From contig JASCOJ010000001.1 of the NCBI GenBank assembly GCA_029959645.1, forward strand, positions 1-64,000: a stretch of 64,000 nucleotides of DNA, written 5' to 3'. How positions within the stretch are numbered: position 1 is the first letter of the stretch; every line of letters starts with the position of its first letter. The notes below the pieces were generated by a model. It was not told where the DNA came from. It saw only the letters and a program-made list of their open reading frames with translations, and did not search any database. The stretch comes from Microbacteriaceae bacterium PS02332. GTDB taxonomy: Bacteria; Actinomycetota; Actinomycetes; Actinomycetales; Microbacteriaceae. A program made the translations under genes and the position numbers. Shown in pieces: positions 9,522 through 18,063 of this stretch.

Positions 9522-10919
9522 TCAGGGGTAGACGCGCACCGGGCTGGAGACCTCGGTCGACGGCCGCACCGGGAACCCGGCGATCCCGTCGGTCCCCGAG
9601 TAGGAGACGCCCGCCACGATGCCGCGTGCGCCGGAGAGCGTCAGCTGCTGGGCGCTCGGCACGGACACGGTCGCGGTCGAGCCCGACGGCACCGTCACCC
9701 GACGGGAGTCGTCACCGGAGCGGATGCGCACGGTCGCGTCCGACCGGGTCGGGTTGACGAGGGTCATGCGGGCGCCGTCGCCCGCGGCGACCGCGGTCAC
9801 GGTCGAGCCGGTCAGGGGTTCGGCCGAGGCGAACCAGCCGAGGTCGGACCGGCCGTCCTCGGTCGGCGACGTGGTGCGGACCGCGGCCACGAGCGGCACG
9901 GTCGAGTCGACCGTGAAGGAGTACCGGCCGTCGGGGAACTCGTCGAGGGGGACGTCCGTGACCACCCCCGGCTCCGCCGTCGCGTCCACGGTCGTGCCGC
10001 CGCCGTCCGCCGTCGTGATGCCGAGGGTCACGCGGGCGGACACGTCGCCGGGGACGAACAGCCGCACGACCGGCACGGCGTCCGCGGTGTCCTCGCCCCG
10101 CTGCGCCTCGTCGGCACCGTCGAGCACCACCGCCGGGACGACCTGCGTCCGGGACGGCGCCGCACCGCCGGAGACGACGTCGTAGCCGCCCGGGGTGAGG
10201 GTGCGCACGATCGTCTCCTGCATGTGTGCGACCACCTGGCCGCCGGACGACGTCACGTGCACCACGGTGGAGCCCTGGTCCGTGACGAACCCGGACAGCG
10301 GCACCACCTTCTGCGCGTTCGGCGCGACGACGATGCCCGTCGTGCCCGGCGCGCTCACCTGGCCGTCGGCGTCCCAGACGTCGAGGTCGACCGTGGCGTT
10401 GACGTCCGTCGGGTTCGAGAGCGTCACCAGGGTGGTGCGTCCGGTCTCCGTCGAGCCACCGACCAGCCAGGTCGACTGCGAGGGGTCGTCGCACGACGCC
10501 GCCCCGACGCCGACGAGGTCCCCGTCGGAGACGCGCTGGTAGGTGCTGCCCGCGACCTGCGGCGTCGTGTCGTCCGGGGGTGCGGTGAGGAGGGTCGGGT
10601 CGCTGCCGCCGGTCGACGAGCCGGCGAGGTCGGACCGGTCGACGCGGTCGCCCGTGGTGGCCGTCGCGACCGCCGGGGTGCCGACGGTGCTCGCCTGGGT
10701 CGCGTCGGCGCCGGAGGCGTCGGCGAGCCGCAGGGCGCTGCCGGCGCAGACCCGCTCGGCGGCGGCGGGCACGGGTGTGACCGTCCGCCCGGCCGGGTGG
10801 CCCGGCGGAGTCGACGTACCGATGGTGTGGGCCGCCGCGATCGTGCCGGCGGCGACGACCACGGCGACGGCGGTCGCGGTGCCGCGGAGCGCCCAGCGGC
10901 GGGCGGTGCTCGAGCTCAT
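9522..10919 (-). CDS. DUF5719 family membrane-anchored exported protein
   Basis: The 465-residue protein has a single N-terminal membrane segment (about residues 10-32). A long extracytoplasmic part rich in Thr, Ser, Gly and Val follows, with beta-sandwich-like repeats around motifs such as LVTLSNPTDVNATVDLDVWD and MTLVNPTRSDATVRI. This fits DUF5719, a family of unknown function encoded next to glycosyltransferases in Microbacteriaceae and relatives. The ATG at 10919 overlaps the upstream glycosyltransferase stop by four bases (ATGA), so the two are probably translated together and act together in envelope glycan work; that link is inference. Confidence 0.82.
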   Translation of the reverse strand: MSSSTARRWALRGTATAVAVVVAAGTIAAAHTIGTSTPPGHPAGRTVTPVPAAAERVCAGSALRLADASGADATQASTVGTPAVATATTGDRVDRSDLAGSSTGGSDPTLLTAPPDDTTPQVAGSTYQRVSDGDLVGVGAASCDDPSQSTWLVGGSTETGRTTLVTLSNPTDVNATVDLDVWDADGQVSAPGTTGIVVAPNAQKVVPLSGFVTDQGSTVVHVTSSGGQVVAHMQETIVRTLTPGGYDVVSGGAAPSRTQVVPAVVLDGADEAQRGEDTADAVPVVRLFVPGDVSARVTLGITTADGGGTTVDATAEPGVVTDVPLDEFPDGRYSFTVDSTVPLVAAVRTTSPTEDGRSDLGWFASAEPLTGSTVTAVAAGDGARMTLVNPTRSDATVRIRSGDDSRRVTVPSGSTATVSVPSAQQLTLSGARGIVAGVSYSGTDGIAGFPVRPSTEVSSPVRVYP

Positions 10920-13768
10920 TCGTCGCGCTCCTCGTCGAAGGTGGTGGCGGGTTCGTCGGCCTCGATGACGTTCGACGTCGCACGACGGCGACGCGGCGCG
11001 GTCGGGACGGCCAGCAGGGCGGCGGCGCCGAACACGACGCCGAGCACTCCCAGGTCGAGGACGTGGGCCGCGTGCGCGGACGCCGGGCCGGAGCCGACGC
11101 GGTCGACGTCGCCCTCGTAGTGGAAGAGGGCACCGTTCGCCGTCGCACCGATGCTCGTGAAGCGCGCGTCCTGGCCGATCGCTCCGGCGGCGCGGTCGTG
11201 CACCGCGCGGGCCTCGGCGTCGTCGGGGGCGTCGTCGAGCAGGACGAAGCTGATGCCGAGGTCGCGGAGCGCGGGCGCCGGGTCGTAGCCGCTCCGGCTC
11301 GCGAGGTTGCCGGCGAGGACGGCGAGACGTTCCCCGGCCGGGCTCAGCGCGAGCGCGGTGGCGTCGAGCGTGGACTGGTCGTCGAGGGTCGAGCCCTGTC
11401 CGCGTTCGAGGGACACCCCGAGGGAGCCGTCGGTCTGCGGCTCGACGACGAGCGTGCCGACGTCCGGGTTGGCCTGCGCCTCGGCGTTCACGTAGGCGCT
11501 CAGGACCCGACCCGAGGTCGGCTCGATCGCGGCCCGCCCGAGGTACGAGGCCGCGAACGCCGGCGCGACCGCGACCGCGGCGAACAGGGTGCCGACGACC
11601 CCGACGACCGGGGCGGCGCGCGGCACCGTGTCGATCCCGATGCACGCCGCGACCACCAGCGCGAGTGCGAGCACCGACAGACCGCTGCCCGGCCAGACGA
11701 TCGTTGTCGTGCTCCCGACGCCGGTGACGGCGAGGTGCGTCGCCCCGAAGGCCGTCGCGTAGCCGAGGAGCGCCGCGAGCAGGGCGGTCCCCGCCACACT
11801 CCAGCGGTGCCCGAGGACCGCGCCGATCGCACTCGCCACGACCGGGAGCGCGAGCACGGCCATCACGATCGGCAGCACGGCGAGGGCGAGGCCGAGGGGC
11901 TGGGTCGCGGAGAGCCACCCGTCCCAGTCCGGCAGCGGCTGCCCGACGGCGAGCTGCAGGGCGCTCGGCGCCCGCGTCGCGGAGGGCACCCCGGGGTCGG
12001 CGAACACCGCGAGCGGGTTGCCCCGGGCGACCTGCGCGAGCACGAGCGGGACGAACAGCACCGCGGCGGGGACCGGGACGAAGACGCGGCGGTGGGCGTG
12101 CCGCCAGCCGGCGGCGAGCGCGACGAGCCAGCCGACGAGCAACAGCGGGATCAGGGACGGCGTCGACGCGGCGACGACCGCGAAGAGCAGGGACGCGGCC
12201 GACGCGGAGGCCCAGGAGCGGTGCGCCTCGACGAGCGTCAGGAACAGCCACGGGAGCAGCACGTGCGCGATGACCGCGCCGAGGTGGCCCGTCGTCACCG
12301 CGCCGACGAGTGCGGGGGCGAGCGTGTAGAGCGCCGCACCGACCACCGGCACCCAGGTCCGCGTCGTGACCTTCCGCACCGCGTGCCAGGCGCCGAGGGC
12401 GGACAGCGGGAAGGCCAGCAGCATCACGACCACGACGGAGGTGGACGGGGACCAGGCGACGACCGAACCGAGCACCGCGAGCACCGCGGCGAACGGGTCC
12501 GACGGTCCGACGGAGCCCGTGCCGATCGCGTGCCAGCCGTAGCCGACGTTCTGCCACAGCCGGCCGACGTCCGTGCTGAGCGGCAGGAGGCCGCCACCGG
12601 TCAGGGCGGGCGAGCCGAGCAGCGGGAAGAGCGTGACGACGCTGAGCACCGCGGCCGCGAGCACGACCCAGATCCCGCCGTCGGCGAGGAAGGAGGCCCG
12701 GGCGACGGGGGCGTCCTCGACCCGCGCGAGCTCCACGTCGCGTGAGGTCGTGCGCCGCTCGTGCACCCGTCGCCAGCTGACACGGAGGGGCTCGATCGCG
12801 GCCCAGCCGAGCACGCGCTGCTGCGCCAGGACCTTCCGGGCTCGGTGGACACCACGGCCGGTGGCGACGGCGAACGCGGCGGCGACCTCCCCGCCGACCG
12901 CGGCCGGGTGCTTCGCGACGAGGTGGCCCACCGCACGCCCGAGGGCGAAGGGCACGAGGGTCAGCCAGTGCAGCCAGACGAGCCCGGCCGGGGCGTAGGT
13001 CAAGCGGCGGTGCAGCTGTGCCTGCCGGTGCATCCGCACGCGGCGCCGCTCGGAGAGGCGGCCGCGGCCGAACTCCTCGATCGGGCCGGCGCTGGTCGCC
13101 CGGGCGTCGGGCACGACGGCGACGCGGTGCCCGGCGAGCCGTGCGCGGATCGAGAAGTCGAGGGCGGCGTCGACGTCGGGCAGCCCCGGGTCGAACCCGC
13201 CGAGCGCCGTCCAGACCGCCCGGCGGACGAGCATGCCGCCGGCGGCGACGCCCATCACGTCGGTGTTGCGGTCGTGCTGTCCCTGGTCGAGTTCGTCCTG
13301 CACGAGCGTCAGTGACCGACCGGTGCGTGTCGTGCTCTCACCGAACGAGACGATGCGTCCCGGGGCGTCGACCGCGACGAGCTTGGGCCCGGCGACGGCG
13401 ACCGAGGGGGCGATCTCGACGGCGGCGAGGAGTTCCGCGAGCGCGGTGGGGGCCGGGGCGTTGTCGTGCCCGACGAGCCAGAGCCACTCCTCGACGACCT
13501 CGTCGGCGGCGGGACGCGGGGCGACCTGCTCCCCGTGCCGGACCGCCTCGCCGAACGGGCGACCGGCGGGGATCCGGGAGAGCTGGGCGCTGCCCCCGAA
13601 GGAGAGCTCGGCGGTGGACCCGTCGGTCGAGCCGACGTCCACCACCACGAGGGCCTCCGGCGGCCGCGTCTGGGCCGCGAGGGCGGTCAGGGTGCGGTCG
13701 AGGTGGTCCGCCCCGTCGGCAGCGACGAGGATCGCGGTGACACGGGGCGTTGAGGCACTGGGCTGCAT
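10916..13768 (-). CDS. Large glycosyltransferase: GT2 domain plus multi-pass membrane region
   Basis: The 950-residue protein starts with a GT2 domain (about 1-260) containing VVVDVGSTDGS, WLVGHDNAP and GGMLVRRAVWTALGGFDPGLPD. A basic linker follows. A long membrane region with around ten helices (about 350-740) leads to an extracytoplasmic or cytoplasmic C-terminal domain and one more helix. This architecture is typical of actinobacterial envelope glycan enzymes using a membrane-held acceptor. It is the first gene of a pair with the DUF5719 protein (four-base overlap). TAGAGT at 13779-13784 on the minus strand lies ten bases before the ATG and may be its -10. Substrate unknown. Confidence 0.88.
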   Translation of the reverse strand: MQPSASTPRVTAILVAADGADHLDRTLTALAAQTRPPEALVVVDVGSTDGSTAELSFGGSAQLSRIPAGRPFGEAVRHGEQVAPRPAADEVVEEWLWLVGHDNAPAPTALAELLAAVEIAPSVAVAGPKLVAVDAPGRIVSFGESTTRTGRSLTLVQDELDQGQHDRNTDVMGVAAGGMLVRRAVWTALGGFDPGLPDVDAALDFSIRARLAGHRVAVVPDARATSAGPIEEFGRGRLSERRRVRMHRQAQLHRRLTYAPAGLVWLHWLTLVPFALGRAVGHLVAKHPAAVGGEVAAAFAVATGRGVHRARKVLAQQRVLGWAAIEPLRVSWRRVHERRTTSRDVELARVEDAPVARASFLADGGIWVVLAAAVLSVVTLFPLLGSPALTGGGLLPLSTDVGRLWQNVGYGWHAIGTGSVGPSDPFAAVLAVLGSVVAWSPSTSVVVVMLLAFPLSALGAWHAVRKVTTRTWVPVVGAALYTLAPALVGAVTTGHLGAVIAHVLLPWLFLTLVEAHRSWASASAASLLFAVVAASTPSLIPLLLVGWLVALAAGWRHAHRRVFVPVPAAVLFVPLVLAQVARGNPLAVFADPGVPSATRAPSALQLAVGQPLPDWDGWLSATQPLGLALAVLPIVMAVLALPVVASAIGAVLGHRWSVAGTALLAALLGYATAFGATHLAVTGVGSTTTIVWPGSGLSVLALALVVAACIGIDTVPRAAPVVGVVGTLFAAVAVAPAFAASYLGRAAIEPTSGRVLSAYVNAEAQANPDVGTLVVEPQTDGSLGVSLERGQGSTLDDQSTLDATALALSPAGERLAVLAGNLASRSGYDPAPALRDLGISFVLLDDAPDDAEARAVHDRAAGAIGQDARFTSIGATANGALFHYEGDVDRVGSGPASAHAAHVLDLGVLGVVFGAAALLAVPTAPRRRRATSNVIEADEPATTFDEERDE

Positions 13769-13864
13769 GACGGGAGCGACTCTACGGGCCGGGAGGCGCA
13801 GTGTCGGTCCCGCACGGCGGCGCGTTGCGATCCTGTGGATGCGCTCCGCGGGCCGACGGCGGGG

Positions 13865-14188
13865 TCAGGCGCGCTTGCGCAGCTTCCGACGCTCGCGCTC
13901 GGAGAGGCCGCCCCAGATGCCGAAGCGCTCGTCGTTCTCGAGGGCGTACTCGAGGCACTGCGACCGGACCTCGCACGAGGTGCAGATCTTCTTCGCCTCC
14001 CGCGTCGAGCCGCCCTTCTCGGGGAAGAACGCCTCGGGGTCGGTCTGTGCGCAGAGCGAGTCGACCTGCCACGAGAGCGGGTTCTCCTCGTCGGCCTCGG
14101 TCGCGCGCCGCACCCCGGGGACGCCGAGGGCCACGGGATCGACGTGCCAGTCCTCGGGCACTCCGGCTTCGAAGTCGGATGCGCTCAC
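13865..14188 (-). CDS. whiB2: WhiB-family iron-sulfur transcription factor, WhiB2/WhmD type
   Basis: The 107-residue protein has the four conserved cysteines (SLCAQTD, then ICTSCEVRSQC) that bind a 4Fe-4S cluster. It then has the GIWGG turn and a basic tail ERERRKLRKR that contacts DNA. WhiB2-type proteins act with the principal sigma factor and are needed for septation. GTG at 14188 was chosen because AAGGGG lies about 8 bases upstream; a GTG nine bases earlier is the alternative. Its place between DUF3499 and manA matches the mycobacterial whiB2 neighbourhood. The strong promoter and palindrome upstream are described separately. Confidence 0.92.
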   Translation of the reverse strand: MSASDFEAGVPEDWHVDPVALGVPGVRRATEADEENPLSWQVDSLCAQTDPEAFFPEKGGSTREAKKICTSCEVRSQCLEYALENDERFGIWGGLSERERRKLRKRA

Positions 14189-14245
14189 CCTGATCACCCC
14201 TTGACGTCTCGGTTGCGGGACTCCGGCGACGAGTGCCGCCGGAGT

Positions 14246-14275
14246 AATTACACCGGTGTGATTCCCGAGAGTCAA
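14246..14275 (-). promoter_or_regulatory. whiB promoter overlapped by a palindrome
   Basis: On the minus strand TTGACT (14270-14275) and TGTAAT (14247-14252) are separated by exactly 17 bases, the best sigma-70-type promoter in the window. The palindrome ACACCGGTGT (14250-14259), extended to 14246-14263 with one mismatch, covers part of the -10 and spacer, where a bound repressor would block polymerase. A further TATGAT at 14283-14288 may be a second -10. The transcript leader would be about 50 bases. Confidence 0.7.
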
Positions 14276-14397
14276 GTCGCGGATCATAGAAGCGACCACC
14301 CGATCCGGCGTGTCATGTCCCCCGTACGGGCGTGTCGCCGGGTGTCTGTCCACGCGCCGGGGGACAACCACTGTCCGATCCCGGTCGCGTTCCGGGC

Positions 14398-15360
14398 TCA
14401 CCCGGCGTGGCGACGTGCTTCCCACGCGCTGGCGACCATGTCGTCGAGCGAGTGCCGCATGCGCCACTCGAGGTCCCGGCCGGCGGCCTCCCCCGTCGCG
14501 ACGATGCGGTCCGGGTCACCGGGACGACGCGGACCGACCTCGGGTTCGAAGGCGATGCCGGTCCCCCGGGCCATGGCGTCCATGATTTGCCGGACGCTCA
14601 CCCCGTCGCCGCTGCCGAGGTTGTAGGCGCGCTCGAGCGGCTCCCCGGCCTCGAGCTTCCGTGCCGCGACCGCGTGCGAGTGCGCGAGGTCGGCGACGTG
14701 CACGTAGTCCCGGACGCACGTGCCGTCCGGCGTCGCGTAGTCGACGCCGTTGATGCGCGGCGTGCGGCCGGCGAGCAGCGCGTCGAACACGAGCGGGAAC
14801 AGGTTGTGCGGGCTCGCGTCGTACAGGTCGGGCTCACCCGAGCCGACGACGTTGAAGTACCGGAGGCTCGTCGTGGTGAAGCCGGCGGCGACCTCCATGT
14901 CCCGCAGCAGCCACTCGCCGATGAGCTTCGACTCGCCGTACGGTGACGCCGGTGCCTTCGGGGTGTCCTCCACGACGAGTTCGACGTCCGGGGTGCCGTA
15001 CACCGCGGCGCTCGACGAGAAGACCACCTTGTCGACGTCGCATGCGGCCATCGCCCCGAGGAGCGTCGCCATGCCGGTCACGTTCTGCTCGTAGGTGTGC
15101 AGCGGCCGCTCGACCGACACCCCGGCGTACTTGAACCCCGCGACGTGCACGACGCCGGTGACGCCGTGCTCACGGATCGTCCGCTCGAGGAGCGCCCCGT
15201 CGAGGACCGTGCCCTCGACGAACGGGACGTCCGACGGCACGAAGGCCCGGAAGCCGCTCGAGAGGTCGTCGAACGCGACGGTGTCGATGCCGGCCGCACG
15301 CAGCGCCCGGACGACGTGGGACCCGATGTACCCGGCACCGCCGGTGACCAGCCAACTCAT
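14398..15360 (-). CDS. galE: UDP-glucose 4-epimerase
   Basis: The 320-residue extended SDR has the NAD motif TGGAGYIGSH at residues 6-15, VVHVAGFKY..VS, the SSSAAVYG serine region and the catalytic YGESK. Substrate-side segments RYFNVVGS and DGTCVRDYVHVADLAHSH are present. It interconverts UDP-glucose and UDP-galactose, supplying galactose for surface glycans and galactose metabolism. Length is normal. There is no ribosome binding site at the ATG at 15360; instead a -10 (TAGCGT) lies six bases upstream and overlaps the manA stop codon, so it can be transcribed separately from manA. Confidence 0.95.
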   Translation of the reverse strand: MSWLVTGGAGYIGSHVVRALRAAGIDTVAFDDLSSGFRAFVPSDVPFVEGTVLDGALLERTIREHGVTGVVHVAGFKYAGVSVERPLHTYEQNVTGMATLLGAMAACDVDKVVFSSSAAVYGTPDVELVVEDTPKAPASPYGESKLIGEWLLRDMEVAAGFTTTSLRYFNVVGSGEPDLYDASPHNLFPLVFDALLAGRTPRINGVDYATPDGTCVRDYVHVADLAHSHAVAARKLEAGEPLERAYNLGSGDGVSVRQIMDAMARGTGIAFEPEVGPRRPGDPDRIVATGEAAGRDLEWRMRHSLDDMVASAWEARRHAG

Positions 15361-15366
15361 GCCGCC

Positions 15367-15372
15367 ACGCTA
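15367..15372 (-). promoter_or_regulatory. Leaderless -10 of galE
   Basis: TAGCGT lies six bases before the galE ATG, so transcription would start at or next to the start codon. Its TAG is also the stop codon of manA. Confidence 0.55.
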
Positions 15373-16599
15373 GCGGACGGCCGACTCCGCCCCCGTCGCG
15401 ATGAACACCGTCGAGGTGAGCCCGGTGCCGGAGTCCGCCTCGACCGTGACGTCGCCCTCGTCGGGCGTGATGAAGCAGCTCTCGCCCTGCCGCAGCAGCG
15501 TCGCCCCGGTGGCACCGACGAGCGTCACGACGCCCTCGGTGCAGATCGCGATCGACGGGCCGGACAGCGGTGCGACCCCGCCGGCACCGGTGCCGGCCGG
15601 ACGGCCGTCCCCACTGACCCGGACGAGTGCGAACCCGACGCCCTCGGGCGCGAACCGGTCGACGGACGGTGCGAGGTGCTCGGGCGCGAGCAGCGGGACC
15701 GGGTGGGCCGTGAAGTCGAGCACGCGGAGCAGCTCCGGGACGTCGACGTGCTTCGGGGTGAGCCCCCCGCGCAGCACGTTGTCCGACGGCGCCATGAGCT
15801 CGATGCCGAGGCCGTCCAGGTAGGCGTGGATGTTCCCGGCCGGCAGGTACATCGCCTCGCCGCGGGCCAGCGTCACGCGGTGCATGAGCAACGAGACCAC
15901 CACACCCGGGTCGCCGGCGTAGGACCGGGCCAGGTCGGCGGCGGTCGCGACGGCGGGGGCGACGTCGGTGTCCCCCGCCACGGCCTGCTGCGCGAGGTCG
16001 CCGACCGCCGCGATGACCGCCCGCGCGGAGTCATCGGTGTCCTCGAGCCAGCGCACGGTGTCCTCGAGGCCCTGCTGCAGGTGCACCACGAGCGGACCGA
16101 GTCGGCCCGTGCCGGCGTCGAGCGCGTCCACGTCGACGCGGACCTCGTCCACCGGGCGGAAGCCGCTGAGGGCCTCGAAGCGCTCGCTCAGCGCGACGAC
16201 GAGCTCGGGCTTCGGGAACGGGTCCTTGTAGTTGCGCGCCGGGTCGTCGACCGGGATGCCGGCCGCCTCCTCACGGTCGAACCCCTCGCGCGCCTGCTCC
16301 GGCGTCGGGTGCGCCTGCAGGGACAGCGGCGCCGCCGCGGCGAGGACCTTGAGCAGGAACGGCAGCCCGGTCCGGCCGGCGCCGAGCGCGGTCGTCGGCT
16401 CGGCGGCGATCCAGTCGAGGACGGTGTCCGCACCGCCGACCGTCGCCGGGTTGACGACGACGCTCGGGCTGCCGGGGTGCGCGCCGAGCCAGAGCTCCGC
16501 CTGCGGGGCGCCCGTCACCGTCCGGCCGAGGAGCTCGGGGATGGCCGTGGTCGAGCCCCAGGCGTAGTCGCGCGGGGTGTTCGTGATGCCGAGGAACAT
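15370..16599 (-). CDS. manA: Mannose-6-phosphate isomerase, type I
   Basis: The 409-residue zinc enzyme converts fructose-6-phosphate and mannose-6-phosphate, feeding GDP-mannose and polyprenyl-phosphate-mannose synthesis. Zinc and active-site regions are visible: LSLQAHPTPEQA, KDPFPKPELVVAL, and YLPAGNIHAYLDGLGIELMAPSDNVLRGGLTPKH split over about 255-290. The C-terminal cupin is intact. The ATG at 16599 lacks a ribosome binding site and has TACGCT six bases upstream. Part of this gene (from 16306) reappears at the left edge of the window as an apparent assembly error. Confidence 0.95.
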   Translation of the reverse strand: MFLGITNTPRDYAWGSTTAIPELLGRTVTGAPQAELWLGAHPGSPSVVVNPATVGGADTVLDWIAAEPTTALGAGRTGLPFLLKVLAAAAPLSLQAHPTPEQAREGFDREEAAGIPVDDPARNYKDPFPKPELVVALSERFEALSGFRPVDEVRVDVDALDAGTGRLGPLVVHLQQGLEDTVRWLEDTDDSARAVIAAVGDLAQQAVAGDTDVAPAVATAADLARSYAGDPGVVVSLLMHRVTLARGEAMYLPAGNIHAYLDGLGIELMAPSDNVLRGGLTPKHVDVPELLRVLDFTAHPVPLLAPEHLAPSVDRFAPEGVGFALVRVSGDGRPAGTGAGGVAPLSGPSIAICTEGVVTLVGATGATLLRQGESCFITPDEGDVTVEADSGTGLTSTVFIATGAESAVR

Positions 16600-16605
16600 G
16601 CCCCG

Positions 16606-16678
16606 AGCGTATCCGGCCGCGCGACGGCGTCCCTCCGGAGCCGGATCGGGGCGGTTCCGGGGCCACCGGCACTAACGT
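16606..16678. promoter_or_regulatory. Divergent leaderless -10 elements, manA and polymerase-like gene
   Basis: On the minus strand TACGCT (16606-16611) is six bases before the manA ATG. On the plus strand TAACGT (16673-16678) is eight bases before the GTG at 16687. No ribosome binding sites or clear -35 elements are seen. Confidence 0.5.
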
Positions 16679-16686
16679 GTCCTCTC

Positions 16687-18045
16687 GTGACGAACACCTG
16701 GCCCCTGGCGCGCGGCCCCGTGGCCGAACGGGAGGCGTTCGCCCTCGCGGCCACCGTCCTGCTGACCCTGTCCGCCGGCGACGCCGTGCCGAACACGATC
16801 ACCTGGTACGGCGCAGCGCTCGTCTGGGCGCTCGAGGGCGCGTGGGGCATCAGCGTGCTGGTGCGGGCCCGCCCGTCGTTCGCCCGGACCCCGCGGGCGC
16901 TCTGGCTGTTCCTCGCGTGGTGCCTGCTCTCCGTGGTCTGGTCGCACTGGCGGCCGGCGACCCTCGCGAGCATCGTCGCCCAGGTGGTCTGCGCCCTCGT
17001 GGCCTTCGCCATCGCGTCCACCCTCACCTGGCGTCGGGTCCTCGACGCCCTCAGCCTGGCGTTCCGGTGGGTGCTCGGGCTCTCGCTGCTCTTCGAGGCC
17101 GTCGTCGCCGTGGTCGTCCGCCACCCGATCGCACCGATCTGGACCGACTACGGCGACCGTCGGGTCCCGGACGCGTTCTACTCCTCCCGCGCCGAGCTCC
17201 TCACCGGCGGCCGGATCCAGGGGCTGCCGGGCAACGCGAACCTCCTGGCGATGGTCGCCCTGCTCGCGGCGATCGTCGTGGCCGTCCAGCTCGCCGAGGG
17301 CCGGATGCGCCGGACACGGGCGATCGGCTGGCTCGTCGTCGCCGGGGTCGTGACCGCCCTGACCCGCTCGAGCACGGTGCTCGTCGCCGCCCTCGTCGTC
17401 CTCGTCGTCCTGGCCCTCGCGCTGTGGATGCGCCGCGTGCCCACCGAGCGACGGGCACCGCGGTACGCGGCGATCGCCGGCGGCGTGGTGGTCGTGGTGG
17501 TCGGGGTCGTGCTGCTGCGGGACACGCTCGTCGCCGTGCTGGGCCGGTCCCCGGACCTCACCGGCCGCGGGACGATCTGGAAGGCCGTCTGGGGGCTCGT
17601 CGAGCAGCACCCGGTGCTCGGGTTCGGCTGGATCGGGTACTGGTGGCCGGACATCCCGCTGCTGGCGCACCTCGCTCCGCGCAACGGCGTCACCTACCTC
17701 CAGGCGCACGACGCCGCCCTCGACGTCTGGATGCAGACCGGGCTCATCGGGCTCGTGCTCTTCGCGGTGTACGTCGTCACCACGCTCAGCCGGTCCTGGG
17801 CCGGTGCCACCCGGGTGGGCTTCGGCCCCGACCTCGCCCCGCGGCCGTTCGACCCGGTGGGGCTGTTCCCGCTCCTCGTGGTCGTCGCGCTCCTGGTGCA
17901 GGCGGTCGCCGAGTCGCGCCTGCTCTACCAGGGCAACTGGGTCCTCTTCGCCCTGCTCGCGGTCAAGTCGCGCATCGTCCTGGTGACCGAGGAGCCCCCG
18001 TCGGTCGACGACGGGCCGCGCGTCCCGGTCGCCGCGCGTCGCTGA
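16687..18045 (+). CDS. O-antigen ligase/polymerase-like membrane protein
   Basis: The 452-residue protein has about ten to eleven hydrophobic segments and a large loop with the hallmark region of the O-antigen ligase (Wzy_C/WaaL) family: GRGTIWKAVWGLVEQHPVLGFGW, followed by AHDAALDVWMQTGLIGLVLF. The family joins or polymerises lipid-linked glycans on the outer face of the membrane; in Gram-positive actinobacteria such proteins are candidates for cell-wall polysaccharide polymerases or ligases. GTG at 16687 starts just before a short N-tail. Another member lies at 19573. Specificity cannot be predicted. Confidence 0.85.
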   Translation: MTNTWPLARGPVAEREAFALAATVLLTLSAGDAVPNTITWYGAALVWALEGAWGISVLVRARPSFARTPRALWLFLAWCLLSVVWSHWRPATLASIVAQVVCALVAFAIASTLTWRRVLDALSLAFRWVLGLSLLFEAVVAVVVRHPIAPIWTDYGDRRVPDAFYSSRAELLTGGRIQGLPGNANLLAMVALLAAIVVAVQLAEGRMRRTRAIGWLVVAGVVTALTRSSTVLVAALVVLVVLALALWMRRVPTERRAPRYAAIAGGVVVVVVGVVLLRDTLVAVLGRSPDLTGRGTIWKAVWGLVEQHPVLGFGWIGYWWPDIPLLAHLAPRNGVTYLQAHDAALDVWMQTGLIGLVLFAVYVVTTLSRSWAGATRVGFGPDLAPRPFDPVGLFPLLVVVALLVQAVAESRLLYQGNWVLFALLAVKSRIVLVTEEPPSVDDGPRVPVAARR

Positions 18046-18063
18046 CCGCGCGCCGGACCGTCG

